DNA of 64,000 bases from UBA2112 sp964596695 (GTDB lineage Bacteria > Patescibacteriota > Saccharimonadia > Saccharimonadales > Saccharimonadaceae), in NCBI GenBank assembly GCA_964596695.1, contig CAZQVE010000003.1:1-64000 (forward strand), read 5' to 3'. The notes beneath the pieces are model-generated. The model was not told where the DNA came from. It searched no databases and saw only the letters and a program-made list of their open reading frames with translations. Shown piece by piece: positions 1 to 7,612 of the stretch (the stretch's first letter is position 1; every line of letters begins with the position of its first letter). Made by a program: the position numbers and the translations under genes.

Positions 1-165
1 CAACCGGAGCGGCTAGCGCCGCTCGCGAGTGTTGCGTTTTGGATTGGAATCTAAGAGTTCTACCATCAACTAACTACTGTACAAATCAAAGATTTGACAG
101 TAGTCGAACACCGGATTGAGCCGCCCTGCGGCTATCAATCCGGGTTCGGTCCCGGCTGAGGAACC
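1..165 (+). other. Structured non-coding segment, identity unknown
   Basis: No credible ORF lies here. Three hairpins follow one another: 6-23 (GAGCGGC/GCCGCTC), 75-104 (CTACTGT/ACAGTAG extended by CAAATC/GATTTG) and 112-143 (GGATTG/CAATCC around GCCGC/GCGGC). The segment ends in ACCA just before a perfect terminator hairpin, which suggests the 3' part of a stable RNA transcribed rightwards and cut by the window edge. The 3' end does not fold as a standard tRNA T-arm and acceptor, and I do not see the conserved blocks of tmRNA or RNase P RNA. It belongs to the host flank, outside the integrated element. Confidence 0.35.
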
Positions 166-206
166 AAAGAAATAAACCCATCGCATGGATGGGTTTATTT
201 CTTTGG
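164..206. terminator. Perfect 19-bp bidirectional terminator hairpin
   Basis: Arms 164-182 and 188-206 are exact reverse complements around a 5-nt loop (GCATG). Read on the minus strand it follows directly on the 3' end of the tRNA-Glu sequence duplicated at 204-211. It is therefore inferred to be the original terminator of the tRNA-Glu gene before the element inserted. On the plus strand it would end the RNA at 1-165. Confidence 0.7.
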
Positions 207-211
207 TGACC
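204..211. repeat. Left attachment core (attL-like)
   Basis: TGGTGACC is identical to 9265-9272 at the right junction. To its left is the tRNA-type terminator hairpin; to its right is element DNA that continues the recombinase reading frame (see 212-319). Only 8 bp are shared, which fits serine recombinases, whose crossover is short. Confidence 0.75.
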
Positions 212-319
212 CATACCAGTGAGAGTTTACACCTCATCAAGCAAGAAGGTAGACGCTGGAGAGAGATATTAGACCCGATGTACAGAGAGTATAAATTACA
301 GATAGAGAGACGTGATTAG
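212..319 (+). pseudogene. Detached 3' end of the serine recombinase gene
   Basis: Joining the two element ends at the shared core, as excision would, leaves the recombinase frame open past ATG GTG ACC for 35 more codons to TAG at 317-319. The tail starts HTSESLHLIKQEG and continues as a charged, helix-prone stretch. In the integrated state this piece has no start codon and is separated from the gene body by about 9 kb. It is inferred to be the native C-terminus of the enzyme in the circular form. Confidence 0.7.
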
Positions 320-620
320 TATATTCCCAGCCTGAATGTACACCTAGTAGTAGAAGTATAAGTAAGTATCTAAGTCTTTTAGATGTTTGTTTGTGTTTCT
401 ATGTTTTATTCTGATGTGGGGTACGGGAGGGGCTGACAAGTTTAGCCTTAGTATTAACTTACGGATTGATATGTATATGAGGGCAAATTATGACAAGTCA
501 TGCTATTGAAAAGTATGGACATAACAGTTGCCTGTCTGGTTATGCTATGAACCACAGGTCAATAAGTGTATTGTTAAATAACAATGTAGTTATTTGTCAA
601 ATATAAGGATAAGCAGTATA
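320..620. other. Intergenic region, element left arm
   Basis: About 300 AT-rich bases without a convincing ORF. Only a Shine-Dalgarno-like AAGGAT at 605-610 in front of the next gene is clear. Several AT-rich -10-like hexamers are present but none has a good -35 at 16-18 bp. Confidence 0.4.
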
Positions 621-1541
621 ATGAATGAAAGTATGCTACAAACACAAAAAGCTGAAGATAAGTTAGTAAAAATCAAGTTTGACGGTCAAGCCCATCAGGT
701 TGATGCACAGGTATTTATTAGTACGCTGATAAACTTTTCTGAAGTTGTTAAAGAAGTGAATCGTGAAAGTGGCTCAGATAAAAAGATTGAAATTAAAATT
801 GTCGCCACCGAAAAAGGTAGCTTCGATGCTCACTTAATATTGCAACAGTCTGTAAATGCTGTACAGGCAGAACTAGCTATGCAGCCAGTAGCAACCATTG
901 CTAGTGTTGTTGCTGTTGTAGCTGGTGTATACGGCTTTAGGAAATGGCTATCCACCAGGAGTATTGATAAAACTGAGCCGCAACAGGATAACAGTATAAA
1001 AGTTATCGATACTGACGGAGACAGCATCATTGTTATGGGTGATGTTTATAACATCTACAATAACAATCAAGGAGTTAACGATGCGGTTTCTAACAGTTTT
1101 GCAACCCTACAGGAAGACCCATCAATTACGGGCTTAGAGATATCCGATGAAAGCAAGGTTCTATTTAGAGCAGAAAAAGAAGATTTCGATAGCCTTTCTA
1201 CAAAAGTGGTAGTAGAAGATGAGAACACCAAGAAAATCATAAAAGAAGCGGCAAACTTAACTATCAACAAGATTGTTTTTGAAGGTGCTGGTAGAAAATG
1301 GGACTTTGTTTACCAAGGAAACAACATTAGTGCGAATATAACTGATGCTGATTTTTTCAAGCAAATTGATAATGGAGAAAGTTTTGCCAAAGGCGACCAG
1401 CTACAGGCAGACTTGGAAATTACACAAATCTTAGATGAGTCACTGCGAGTTTACCTAAATAAATCTTATACAGTAACTAAAGTAATAAAGCACATACCCA
1501 GAGACAGCCCTGAACAATTAGACATACTCACTGAGTATTAA
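621..1541 (+). CDS. Unknown protein with one membrane segment
   Basis: 306 residues from the ATG at 621, chosen because AAGGAT lies 10 nt upstream; an upstream TTG at 594 lacks a site. The N-terminal ~90 residues look like an alpha/beta domain (VKIKFDGQAHQVDAQVFIST, then a basic strand and a GSFDAHL strand). A single hydrophobic helix follows (TIASVVAVVAGVYGF), then a soluble C-terminal domain of about 180 residues rich in acidic residues and beta strands. This general layout occurs in uncharacterised proteins encoded on phages and genomic islands, but I cannot name the family. It stands alone at the left of the element, divergent from the defence operon. Role unknown. Confidence 0.8.
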   Translation: MNESMLQTQKAEDKLVKIKFDGQAHQVDAQVFISTLINFSEVVKEVNRESGSDKKIEIKIVATEKGSFDAHLILQQSVNAVQAELAMQPVATIASVVAVVAGVYGFRKWLSTRSIDKTEPQQDNSIKVIDTDGDSIIVMGDVYNIYNNNQGVNDAVSNSFATLQEDPSITGLEISDESKVLFRAEKEDFDSLSTKVVVEDENTKKIIKEAANLTINKIVFEGAGRKWDFVYQGNNISANITDADFFKQIDNGESFAKGDQLQADLEITQILDESLRVYLNKSYTVTKVIKHIPRDSPEQLDILTEY

Positions 1542-1647
1542 TGAATGCCATAAGCATAACATAAGCAAAGAACGAAAAGCTTACACCGTTTACCTCTGTA
1601 AATCGGCGATAATCTAGCAGTTTTTGGTTATGTAAATATATACAATA

Positions 1648-1914
1648 TTACGACTTTTTCTTATCACCCCTAAAGGTCTTAAACAATAGATACACAGCTA
1701 TAGAAAAGACTAAGATACCACCTAATACCAATCCTCCAATTACTAGTTGTTGGTTGGTGCTTTGTTGCTGCTGTTGTAATTGGAGTTGCTGCTGTTGCAA
1801 TTCAAGCTTCTCTTGCTCTAGGTTATTTTGCTTTTCTTGTTGAGCTTGGTTAGCATTTCGCTCTTGAGCTTCACCAAAAGACTCTACAAAGTTATCTGCT
1901 TCTTCCTGTGTCAT
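1648..1914 (-). CDS. Small coiled-coil protein with C-terminal membrane anchor
   Basis: 88 residues from the ATG at 1914, which follows AAGGAGATAACAAA, a strong Shine-Dalgarno. The N-terminal half is acidic. A Gln/Glu-rich coiled coil follows (runs of LQQQQ), then one transmembrane helix (LVIGGLVLGGILVFSIAVYL) and a basic tail (RGDKKKS), giving an N-in or tail-anchored topology. It lies downstream of the structured RNA and terminator at 1941-2071, so its expression may be controlled by attenuation. Function unknown. A longer start at 1953 is possible but would run through the terminator stem. Confidence 0.75.
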   Translation of the reverse strand: MTQEEADNFVESFGEAQERNANQAQQEKQNNLEQEKLELQQQQLQLQQQQQSTNQQLVIGGLVLGGILVFSIAVYLLFKTFRGDKKKS

Positions 1915-1940
1915 TTTGTTATCTCCTTTCAAATAAAAAC

Positions 1941-2071
1941 GACAACCCCTCACTAGGGTTGTCTAGACTCAACAATCAGGTTTGAACCTAACTGCGTTCG
2001 CAAGGAGTTGCCGTATTTACGGTTCAAACTAAAGACTTGTTGGTCTTAATCTCTAATTGTTGAATCTAGAC
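1941..2071 (-). ncRNA. Branched structured RNA with terminator, upstream of the coiled-coil gene
   Basis: Read on the minus strand, a 16-bp closing stem (2071-2056 with 1976-1961, one mismatch) encloses four stems: AAGAC/GTCTT (2046-2031), AGTTTGAACC/GGTTCAAACCT (2030-2021 with 1988-1978), the palindrome CCGTAAATACGG (2022-2011) and TGCGAACGCA. It is followed by GACAACCC(7-nt loop)GGGTTGTC (1963-1941) and a T-rich run, an intrinsic terminator sharing 3 nt with the closing stem. The terminator is about 30 nt before the start codon at 1914. This is the layout of a riboswitch or attenuator, or of a small stable RNA. It matches no class I recognise. Confidence 0.6.
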
Positions 2072-2102
2072 TATTTCATTATATATCAAACATGCTCTGA
2101 AA

Positions 2103-2154
2103 ATACCCCCATGTTGCGTAAGTCACCTCTGGGGCTGATTCGAATCTTGCGTTT
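2103..2154 (+). repeat. Left 52-bp inverted repeat of the defence cassette
   Basis: Matches the reverse complement of 6869-6920 over 52 bp with the same internal spacing. The outer 7 bp ATACCCC are identical, and the inner 26 bp (2129-2154, starting CTGGGGCTGATT) differ at one position. The 18-bp middle is diverged. Together the copies bracket the four minus-strand genes 2219-6765. Confidence 0.75.
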
Positions 2155-2218
2155 AAAACTAAAAAATGAGTATCAGTACGTCTCGAGAATTAAAAAAGGC
2201 TGTTTTTCCAATTTATAT

Positions 2219-3046
2219 CTACCAGCCAGTTGCTCGCTCAATTAAACCTTCGCAAAGTCTTTTCAGTGAGAATATGCCTTTACTAACCTCGTTATATACA
2301 TCTGGATTGTCAGGGTCTTCGATGGAGGCATTTCCATCTAGCATGAAATGGGCACTTTTATGTCGAACCGTTCGTAGCTTACGAGATGCTGTACCTGAGA
2401 AGCTGCCTAGGTCATGAAATATGTCTGGTCGATTAGAGTAAAGCTCGTTAATGTAAGCATTCATATCCGTGTTCACATTGTTAAAATATAGCTCAATAAT
2501 TTTCCAATACGACAATACTTGATAATACGGTGTTTCGGCTAACCTAGCCTGTCGATAGTGTGCCAACGCCGCCCATTTTTTCTCGGTGAAAGAATTTGGG
2601 TCAAGATGACGAATCATGTTATCAATTTGCTCATGTCCGTAGTGCATATGGACGTATTTCTCGGCAGGTTGATTCGTAGATGGTGCTGGGTGTGCAGTCC
2701 CCACCCAAAGTCGAGGATTTATGTACGTGTTGCTTGTTGCGTAGCAAAGAAGACTTGCAAACCTATGAGCAACTATGTGTCCATCGAAGTCGTCATTGTC
2801 ACACTTGAAAATTGTCCTAGGCATTACAGTTCGCACTTCACCCATAGTCTCTTGCTGTACTTGATTTATCCAAAGAATTTTTCTACCAAACAATTCAAAG
2901 TGATGGTACAAGTCATATGCATCATCGCCACTTATAAATAAGTGTGTGTCATATGCTGTTGTTTGATAATACGAGCTACGTTCTAGGTACGGAAATGCCT
3001 CATCTACAATTTGTTGAATCGTGACCTGTGGCAAACCTTGCTGCAT
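2219..3046 (-). CDS. HEPN-domain protein (MauJ/Apea-like), putative RNase
   Basis: 275 residues. The C-terminal third carries the HEPN signature: a helix YYQVLSYWKIIELYF and an R-x4-H motif (RHKSAH, R228 to H233) typical of HEPN ribonucleases. The N-terminal part is an alpha/beta region with no motif I recognise. It is the last gene of the four-gene operon that begins with the restriction-modification enzyme at 6765, 6 bp downstream of the small proline-rich gene. HEPN proteins often act as toxic RNases in defence modules, so an abortive-infection role coupled to the R-M enzyme is inferred. No clear Shine-Dalgarno, so translation probably relies on coupling. Confidence 0.75.
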   Translation of the reverse strand: MQQGLPQVTIQQIVDEAFPYLERSSYYQTTAYDTHLFISGDDAYDLYHHFELFGRKILWINQVQQETMGEVRTVMPRTIFKCDNDDFDGHIVAHRFASLLCYATSNTYINPRLWVGTAHPAPSTNQPAEKYVHMHYGHEQIDNMIRHLDPNSFTEKKWAALAHYRQARLAETPYYQVLSYWKIIELYFNNVNTDMNAYINELYSNRPDIFHDLGSFSGTASRKLRTVRHKSAHFMLDGNASIEDPDNPDVYNEVSKGIFSLKRLCEGLIERATGW

Positions 3047-3052
3047 AAGCTT

Positions 3053-3238
3053 TTAAAGGCTTTTCTTTTCGTAATCAACTGAGGGTTTTGGGGGACTTTG
3101 AGGTTGTGGGTTTTCACTAAGTTTCACCGTTTCCACTGACGCACGTGGTGGATTTGCATCGTTTTTCACTGATTCTGTAGAGGGTTTTGGTAAATGACTG
3201 GTTAATGGTTCAACATACGATTCATCTGTATCAGACAT
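3053..3238 (-). CDS. Small disordered proline/serine-rich protein
   Basis: 61 residues, low complexity, with repeats of the kind PKPSTESVK, PRASVETVK and PKPSVDYEK spaced about 20 residues apart, so three imperfect copies of a P-x-x-S-V-[DE]-x-x-K unit. No domain is recognised. The ATG lies inside the end of the upstream gene (8-bp overlap) with AAAAGGAG in front of it, so it is translationally coupled. It may be a linker or adaptor between the membrane protein and the HEPN protein; this is a guess from position only. Confidence 0.6.
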   Translation of the reverse strand: MSDTDESYVEPLTSHLPKPSTESVKNDANPPRASVETVKLSENPQPQSPPKPSVDYEKKSL

Positions 3239-3728
3239 AGGTGCTTACTCCTTTTAAGATGGTTACAATTCCAAACGAAATAACTAATAAAATTGCTGCG
3301 ACAACTTGCTGATTATATTTACGGCTATAAATTTTATTAAAATCCTTATTTGCTTGTGCGTAGCTTTTTGATAGCCAGTTTGCAAAGACCTCACGAGTCA
3401 TATTCGGTTGTTCTGTCAGGCTTAATATCATTTCGTCTGGATTGAGTGGTGTCGGTGATTTAGCGATATGCATAGAAACAATTGAAACGATAATTGATGC
3501 AAAAGCTAATACTATTGCAGCAACATATGCGGCAATCGCTAATGGATTTTCAAACTTTGGTAACGCTGTAATTATCTGAAGTAAAACTACTGCTGCCGCA
3601 ATCAAGAATCCCGCTTTAGTCTGCAAGAAGGTCACTTCAGATGTTCGCTTATGCACCTTGTCTTTAAAGTGGTTCGCTAGGTCTATCCAGTTTTGCTCTC
3701 TGCTGTTCGGGTTTTTATCTTCTGCCAT
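3231..3728 (-). CDS. Membrane protein resembling 2-TM Pycsar/SLATT-type effectors
   Basis: 165 residues. A charged N-terminal helix is followed by FLQTKAGFLIAAAVVLLQ (TM1), then TM2 (IAAYVAAIVLAFASIIVS), a cytosolic helical stretch and a C-terminal TM3 (VVAAILLVISFGIVTIL). The K-A-G-F-L entry into TM1 followed by a close TM2 resembles two-TM effector proteins of nucleotide-signalling defence systems (Pycsar effector/SLATT). No cyclase is seen nearby, so signal dependence is unproven. The start lies 2 nt after the stop of the R-M gene with GAGGGA as ribosome site: same operon. Confidence 0.65.
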   Translation of the reverse strand: MAEDKNPNSREQNWIDLANHFKDKVHKRTSEVTFLQTKAGFLIAAAVVLLQIITALPKFENPLAIAAYVAAIVLAFASIIVSIVSMHIAKSPTPLNPDEMILSLTEQPNMTREVFANWLSKSYAQANKDFNKIYSRKYNQQVVAAILLVISFGIVTILKGVSTYV

Positions 3729-3729
3729 A

Positions 3730-6700
3730 TTATCGTCCCTCTACTATTGCTATCTCTTCTAGTGAGAGGTCATAGAGTTCGTAGACCACTTTATCAATCT
3801 CGTGGCTTGTTGTTTGGATTCTATTATCCAACGACTGTAATTCAGTTTTATACTTGTCAAACAGCTGCAGAAGCTCGTCTTTTTGAGCAAGCGACAATTT
3901 AACCTTCAGTAATTTTATGAAATCAGTAAAGTCCAGAGTCCACCATTTATTTAATTTTGTTGACCACTTCTCAATTTCAAATTCACTAGCAACAATCTGC
4001 TTAAAGGCATTGTCTTTATTTTGGAGTTCAGTTGAAAGCTCCAACATACTGTCAGCACTATCTGCAAGAAGCTCGTTAGTCATAAGTTGTAACGGAATTT
4101 GAATATCTGCTATGTTCCCAGCATTCACATTCATATAACCACCAGCCATTGAAAGCTGGCTATTCTCTTGTTTAAAGAGATAGCTTACATATCTAGAGTT
4201 TAATAAAGCTAAGAGCGACTTGAGGGCAGTATCGCTACTGTCTTTGCAGTATATGACAGCTGTTGACTTAGCGGGCAGGTATTCATCACTATGTGAATAT
4301 GTCGCCTCAATTCGGAGTGCCATTCCTGCGACAATAATCTTGTTAAGCTTATGCCACTCCTTCTCTTTAAGTTGATTCACATCAACATAAGGATATTTAT
4401 ACCTATCTTTTATATAATTCATAGAATTTACACCCCAGCTGGTGGTATAGGGGTCGATAGTTCCAGTGTTTATGATTTTGCCAGATTTTGCACTTTCATT
4501 GTCGCTTATAATTTCCTTTAACTCGTAAGCTTCAGCTACGGTTGCTGCTGCAGCAGTATTGAATAGACTTCCAAGCTTGGCAGTTTTTACCTTGTACGTG
4601 ACTTGCGTGGTGCTGTTAAGTAACAGTGCCCAGTTTTCTGGTAGGTCTGTATTCTTGACTGTTAGCTTACTGATAACCTCTTTTACACCCTCAGCTACTG
4701 TCAATGGTTCAGAAACTTTATCCTTTTTGATATTTGTAATGACGGGATATACATCTACATCAAATACACCTTCTTTTGTGACGTCAGTTAAGCCTACAAG
4801 CCTATGATTATCGTTAATATATTTACGAAGTGTTTTAGCATATGGAGCACTCAATATTTTGTTGGGCATAATCATTGACGCATAGCCGCCAGACTTTAAA
4901 ATATGCACACTCTTCTCGATGAACGGAACAAATAAGTCCCAGTTGCCTTTGGCTGTTTCATAACTCTCAGCCAACCAGCTTCGCTCCTCTGGCACATTTT
5001 TTGTCATGCTCTCAGAATCAACATAGGGCGGATTCCCAACAACAACATCAAAGCCACCGTTTTTGAATATATCAGCAAACTCTTGCTGCCAATCAAATGA
5101 TTTATTACCAGCTATGTTCGGGTCATCAATCAGACTGTTACCACACTTAATGTTTCCGTCTAGGGCTGTCAGTTTTTTGCCTTTTTGAGCAGTCTTGAGC
5201 CATAGTGACAGCTTGGTAATTTCTACCGACTCTTCATTCAGGTCAACGCCATAAATGTTGTTACGCAGAATGTCGCGAACATATGTATCACTACTAAATA
5301 GCGAGTTCCCAACAATATCGCTAACACGCTTGTTTTCAGCAAGCAGGTAGTCAAACACGTACACCAAGAATGCACCAGAGCCACAGGCGGGGTCTACTAC
5401 TTTAATATTCTGCAAGAAATCCTGATACTTGCTGTAGGCTTGCTTCTCACGTTTCTCATACGTCTTATCTGTGATGTCACCTTTAAGCCCGAACTCATTC
5501 TTAAATTTCTCTTCATGCTCACGGAGATATGCACCAAGTGAGTTGTCTACTATGTATCTAACGATGTAATCAGGCGTGTAAAAGATACCGTCTTTTTTGC
5601 GGCGAGATACTGCAAGCGATTCAATGTTTTGACTCTCACGAACCTTGCTCTTAATTTCTTCGAGGTCACTAATTGACTGTTCAAAGATATGTCCAAGAAT
5701 GTTAACGCTCAAGTCTTCTGAAAAGTTGTATGTCCCGAGTTCAACCACCTTGCGTAGTGGGGCATCAGTAATGCGTAGATTGTTCAGTGTCTCGTCATGC
5801 TTGAATAAACCACCATTGTAGCCGTCAGGTATTTCTAGCTTTTCGCTACCAACGTCAATTGCTTCAAAAAAGCCTTTGAGCGTATTCCATAAACTACCTC
5901 CAAAAGTAGAGCTATCTGCAGCTTTAATGACACGCTGTAAAGTATTATCTGGTAATAAGCCTCTGTCTTCTGCGAAGGCTGCAAACACAATACGGTCTAC
6001 AATCTTTTGAGCCTTCTCAATGCCAATGTCTATATTGTCTCGGACGTTCTCATTATTTGAGTAAATGTCACGGAGTAAATCAAGTCGAGCTTCACGATAA
6101 ACTTTGTAAAACTTCTTCCCGATATTCTCTTGCTCTATTCGTATATCACTAAGTAGTGCTTCGGTTTTGCTTGCACCCTTGCTGGTCGTGAAATTATCGT
6201 GCTTGAGCAGTGCATACCAAGTCTTGAATAGTATGTAGTCATCATCAGGGTTTACTAGGTCATCTAATGTCCACGCTTCGTAATCAAGCAAGTTGTCATG
6301 ATACAAACGAAACTCCCAGAAGTTGCTGACAATAACGAACGGACAAGCTCTATATTGAGCCTTGTATTTAAAGCCCTGCTGTACAGGTGACATATTACCC
6401 TCACGCCTCTGGGGGCGGTCTAGGTCTATTGCAGCACCTTTAAGTTCTACTACTGCTACGGTGTTGCGTATGTCGTTAGCGGTGTCGGTGTAGCTAATAA
6501 CTGCATCTGGTAGCTGTCCTTTATCTGTAGTTGCTTTAGGCTCAAAGCTAAATGGTGATGCTGGTTTTTCTTTGTAGCCTAAAATAGCCTTGAAGAACTG
6601 CTGATTGTATTCCTGTTCACGAGAGGTTTCTTTGTCACGCTTTAGAGAGCCATTGTGATAATCTTCATGCCACTCCTTGACTATCTCAATAAGAGGTTTG

Positions 6701-6765
6701 ATTTCCTCTGTATCTATTTGTTGTGCGATACTCCGTAGTTTGTTTTTTCCGAACAGGTTAGCCAT
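3730..6765 (-). CDS. Type IIG restriction-modification enzyme (Eco57I-type methylase plus nuclease)
   Basis: 1011 residues in one chain. The N-terminal domain has a PD-(D/E)xK nuclease pattern: P86-D87 and E107-L-K109. The methylase domain follows: GIFYTP (393-398), motif I DPACGSG (458-464), GVDLNEESVEI (506-516) and the adenine-N6 motif IV NPPY (578-581). The last ~350 residues contain the TaqI-C/Eco57I-type target-recognition region. All key residues are present, so both activities should be intact. It methylates host DNA and cuts unmethylated DNA of the same site in the cytoplasm. It is first in an operon with three accessory genes, an arrangement not usual for type IIG. BREX PglX is an alternative name, but no other BREX gene is present. 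Confidence 0.9.
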   Translation of the reverse strand: MANLFGKNKLRSIAQQIDTEEIKPLIEIVKEWHEDYHNGSLKRDKETSREQEYNQQFFKAILGYKEKPASPFSFEPKATTDKGQLPDAVISYTDTANDIRNTVAVVELKGAAIDLDRPQRREGNMSPVQQGFKYKAQYRACPFVIVSNFWEFRLYHDNLLDYEAWTLDDLVNPDDDYILFKTWYALLKHDNFTTSKGASKTEALLSDIRIEQENIGKKFYKVYREARLDLLRDIYSNNENVRDNIDIGIEKAQKIVDRIVFAAFAEDRGLLPDNTLQRVIKAADSSTFGGSLWNTLKGFFEAIDVGSEKLEIPDGYNGGLFKHDETLNNLRITDAPLRKVVELGTYNFSEDLSVNILGHIFEQSISDLEEIKSKVRESQNIESLAVSRRKKDGIFYTPDYIVRYIVDNSLGAYLREHEEKFKNEFGLKGDITDKTYEKREKQAYSKYQDFLQNIKVVDPACGSGAFLVYVFDYLLAENKRVSDIVGNSLFSSDTYVRDILRNNIYGVDLNEESVEITKLSLWLKTAQKGKKLTALDGNIKCGNSLIDDPNIAGNKSFDWQQEFADIFKNGGFDVVVGNPPYVDSESMTKNVPEERSWLAESYETAKGNWDLFVPFIEKSVHILKSGGYASMIMPNKILSAPYAKTLRKYINDNHRLVGLTDVTKEGVFDVDVYPVITNIKKDKVSEPLTVAEGVKEVISKLTVKNTDLPENWALLLNSTTQVTYKVKTAKLGSLFNTAAAATVAEAYELKEIISDNESAKSGKIINTGTIDPYTTSWGVNSMNYIKDRYKYPYVDVNQLKEKEWHKLNKIIVAGMALRIEATYSHSDEYLPAKSTAVIYCKDSSDTALKSLLALLNSRYVSYLFKQENSQLSMAGGYMNVNAGNIADIQIPLQLMTNELLADSADSMLELSTELQNKDNAFKQIVASEFEIEKWSTKLNKWWTLDFTDFIKLLKVKLSLAQKDELLQLFDKYKTELQSLDNRIQTTSHEIDKVVYELYDLSLEEIAIVEGR

Positions 6766-6868
6766 ATAGATATATTATGGCACTTTTAGATGTTTTATAA
6801 CAGTCTACGAAACTGTCAAAACACACGTTTTAATATTTGAGATGGACTCATAGTCGTTTTAGAAATAA

Positions 6869-6920
6869 AAACGCAAGATTCCAATCAGCCCCAGGGGAGA
6901 GATTGACAATGTTGGGGTAT
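6869..6920 (-). repeat. Right 52-bp inverted repeat of the defence cassette
   Basis: Inverted partner of 2103-2154; starts AAACGCAAGATTCC and ends GGGGTAT. It lies in the promoter region upstream of the R-M gene, about 100 bp before its start codon. The CCCC/GGGG runs could also form a hairpin in either transcript direction. Confidence 0.75.
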
Positions 6921-6952
6921 TCTAGCTGGCTACACCTGCTAGCATAAATCTG

Positions 6953-6989
6953 TTGACAAAGCTATACTGTTGTTGTATATAATACAACA
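6953..6989 (+). promoter_or_regulatory. Promoter with palindromic operator over the -10
   Basis: TTGACA at 6953-6958 and TATAAT at 6978-6983 are 19 bp apart, a long spacer. The -10 is embedded in the palindrome TGTTGTAT-ATA-ATACAACA (6971-6989), exactly where a dimeric repressor would block polymerase. It points towards the recombinase side. No repressor gene is obvious in the element; the 60-residue protein at 7269 is one candidate. Confidence 0.6.
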
Positions 6990-7025
6990 CATTTTTGTCA
7001 GGGGTGGTATCTGTTGTGTGGGGTA

Positions 7026-7054
7026 TTGACTTTTTGCTTATGGTTTGATATAAT
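7026..7054 (+). promoter_or_regulatory. Strong sigma70-type promoter
   Basis: TTGACT at 7026-7031, 17-bp spacer, TATAAT at 7049-7054. It drives the small genes and the recombinase to the right. Its transcript meets a terminator-like hairpin about 50-90 nt downstream (7113-7149). Confidence 0.75.
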
Positions 7055-7112
7055 ACTCAGCATAGTATTGAGCAAATTGAATCAGTTTAGTTCAACTCCA
7101 CTCAACAACATA

Positions 7113-7149
7113 GCCCACTAGGTGAATCACCTCGAATCGGGCATTTTTT
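7113..7149 (+). terminator. Leader terminator / attenuator
   Basis: GCCC (7113-7116) pairs with GGGC (7139-7142) and encloses the perfect hairpin AGGTG-AAT-CACCT (7120-7132), followed by six T. It sits between a strong promoter and the first gene at 7269, so it probably limits read-through. Confidence 0.55.
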
Positions 7150-7268
7150 AATTTAAGCGAGATTTGTGTCTCGTATGTGGGGCTTGCTATATCTAAAAAT
7201 AACTAATGACCATGAAGTATGCCTCAATATGAAGGTGTCAGTTTGGTGTTCTCGGAAGGAGAATACTT

Positions 7269-7451
7269 GTGCATATAAAGAAGCTTAAGAAAGAACGCTT
7301 CACCCTACTCAGGGTGCTGCAATTTGTCTACGACAAGTTCACGGAGTTTGAGACACATGTTGTGTTGTCAGCCGAAGATGCGACTCGTGGGCGTAAGGCT
7401 CTCAAAGAACTTGAGTATGTAGCTTTGAAGAGCGTAAACATGAAACGGTAG
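7269..7451 (+). CDS. Small basic protein, unknown
   Basis: 60 residues from a GTG at 7269 preceded by AAGGAG at 7256-7261. It begins MHIKKLKKERFTLLRVLQFV and is mostly helical with both ends basic. It might be a DNA-binding or directionality factor, given its place before a serine recombinase, but no helix-turn-helix can be assigned. The next gene starts 4 nt after its stop, so the two are an operon. Confidence 0.6.
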   Translation: MHIKKLKKERFTLLRVLQFVYDKFTEFETHVVLSAEDATRGRKALKELEYVALKSVNMKR

Positions 7452-7455
7452 TCTT

Positions 7456-7596
7456 ATGGACGGCAGCATAGTAAGCCAATATTTGGGCGAAAATGTGCGT
7501 GAATTAAAGAAATCTAAACCTAGTAAAGAAGCTATTGAAAATGCTAGGTTTTTCCTCTCACTTTTTAAGCAATTTCGATTGCTACAACAGAGGTAG
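7456..7596 (+). CDS. Very small unknown protein (46 aa)
   Basis: ATG at 7456 just after the previous stop (7449-7451), running to TAG at 7594-7596. It encodes 46 residues beginning MDGSIVSQYLGENVRELKKS and ending in an amphipathic FFLSLFKQFRLLQQR helix. Supported by tight coupling to the upstream gene and by coding-like composition. Function unknown; a recombination directionality factor is a speculation based on size and position. Confidence 0.5.
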   Translation: MDGSIVSQYLGENVRELKKSKPSKEAIENARFFLSLFKQFRLLQQR

Positions 7597-7612
7597 AAGA
7601 GTATAATAATAA

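Noticed and set aside
1..165. tmRNA or tRNA 3' end
   Set aside because: The T-arm-like CGGGTTCGGTCCCG cannot be placed with a 7-bp acceptor and CCA in standard geometry, and no tag frame is seen.
3730..6765. BREX PglX as the identity of the large methylase
   Set aside because: No pglZ, brxA/B/C/L nearby, and an N-terminal PD-(D/E)xK domain fits a type IIG restriction-modification enzyme better.
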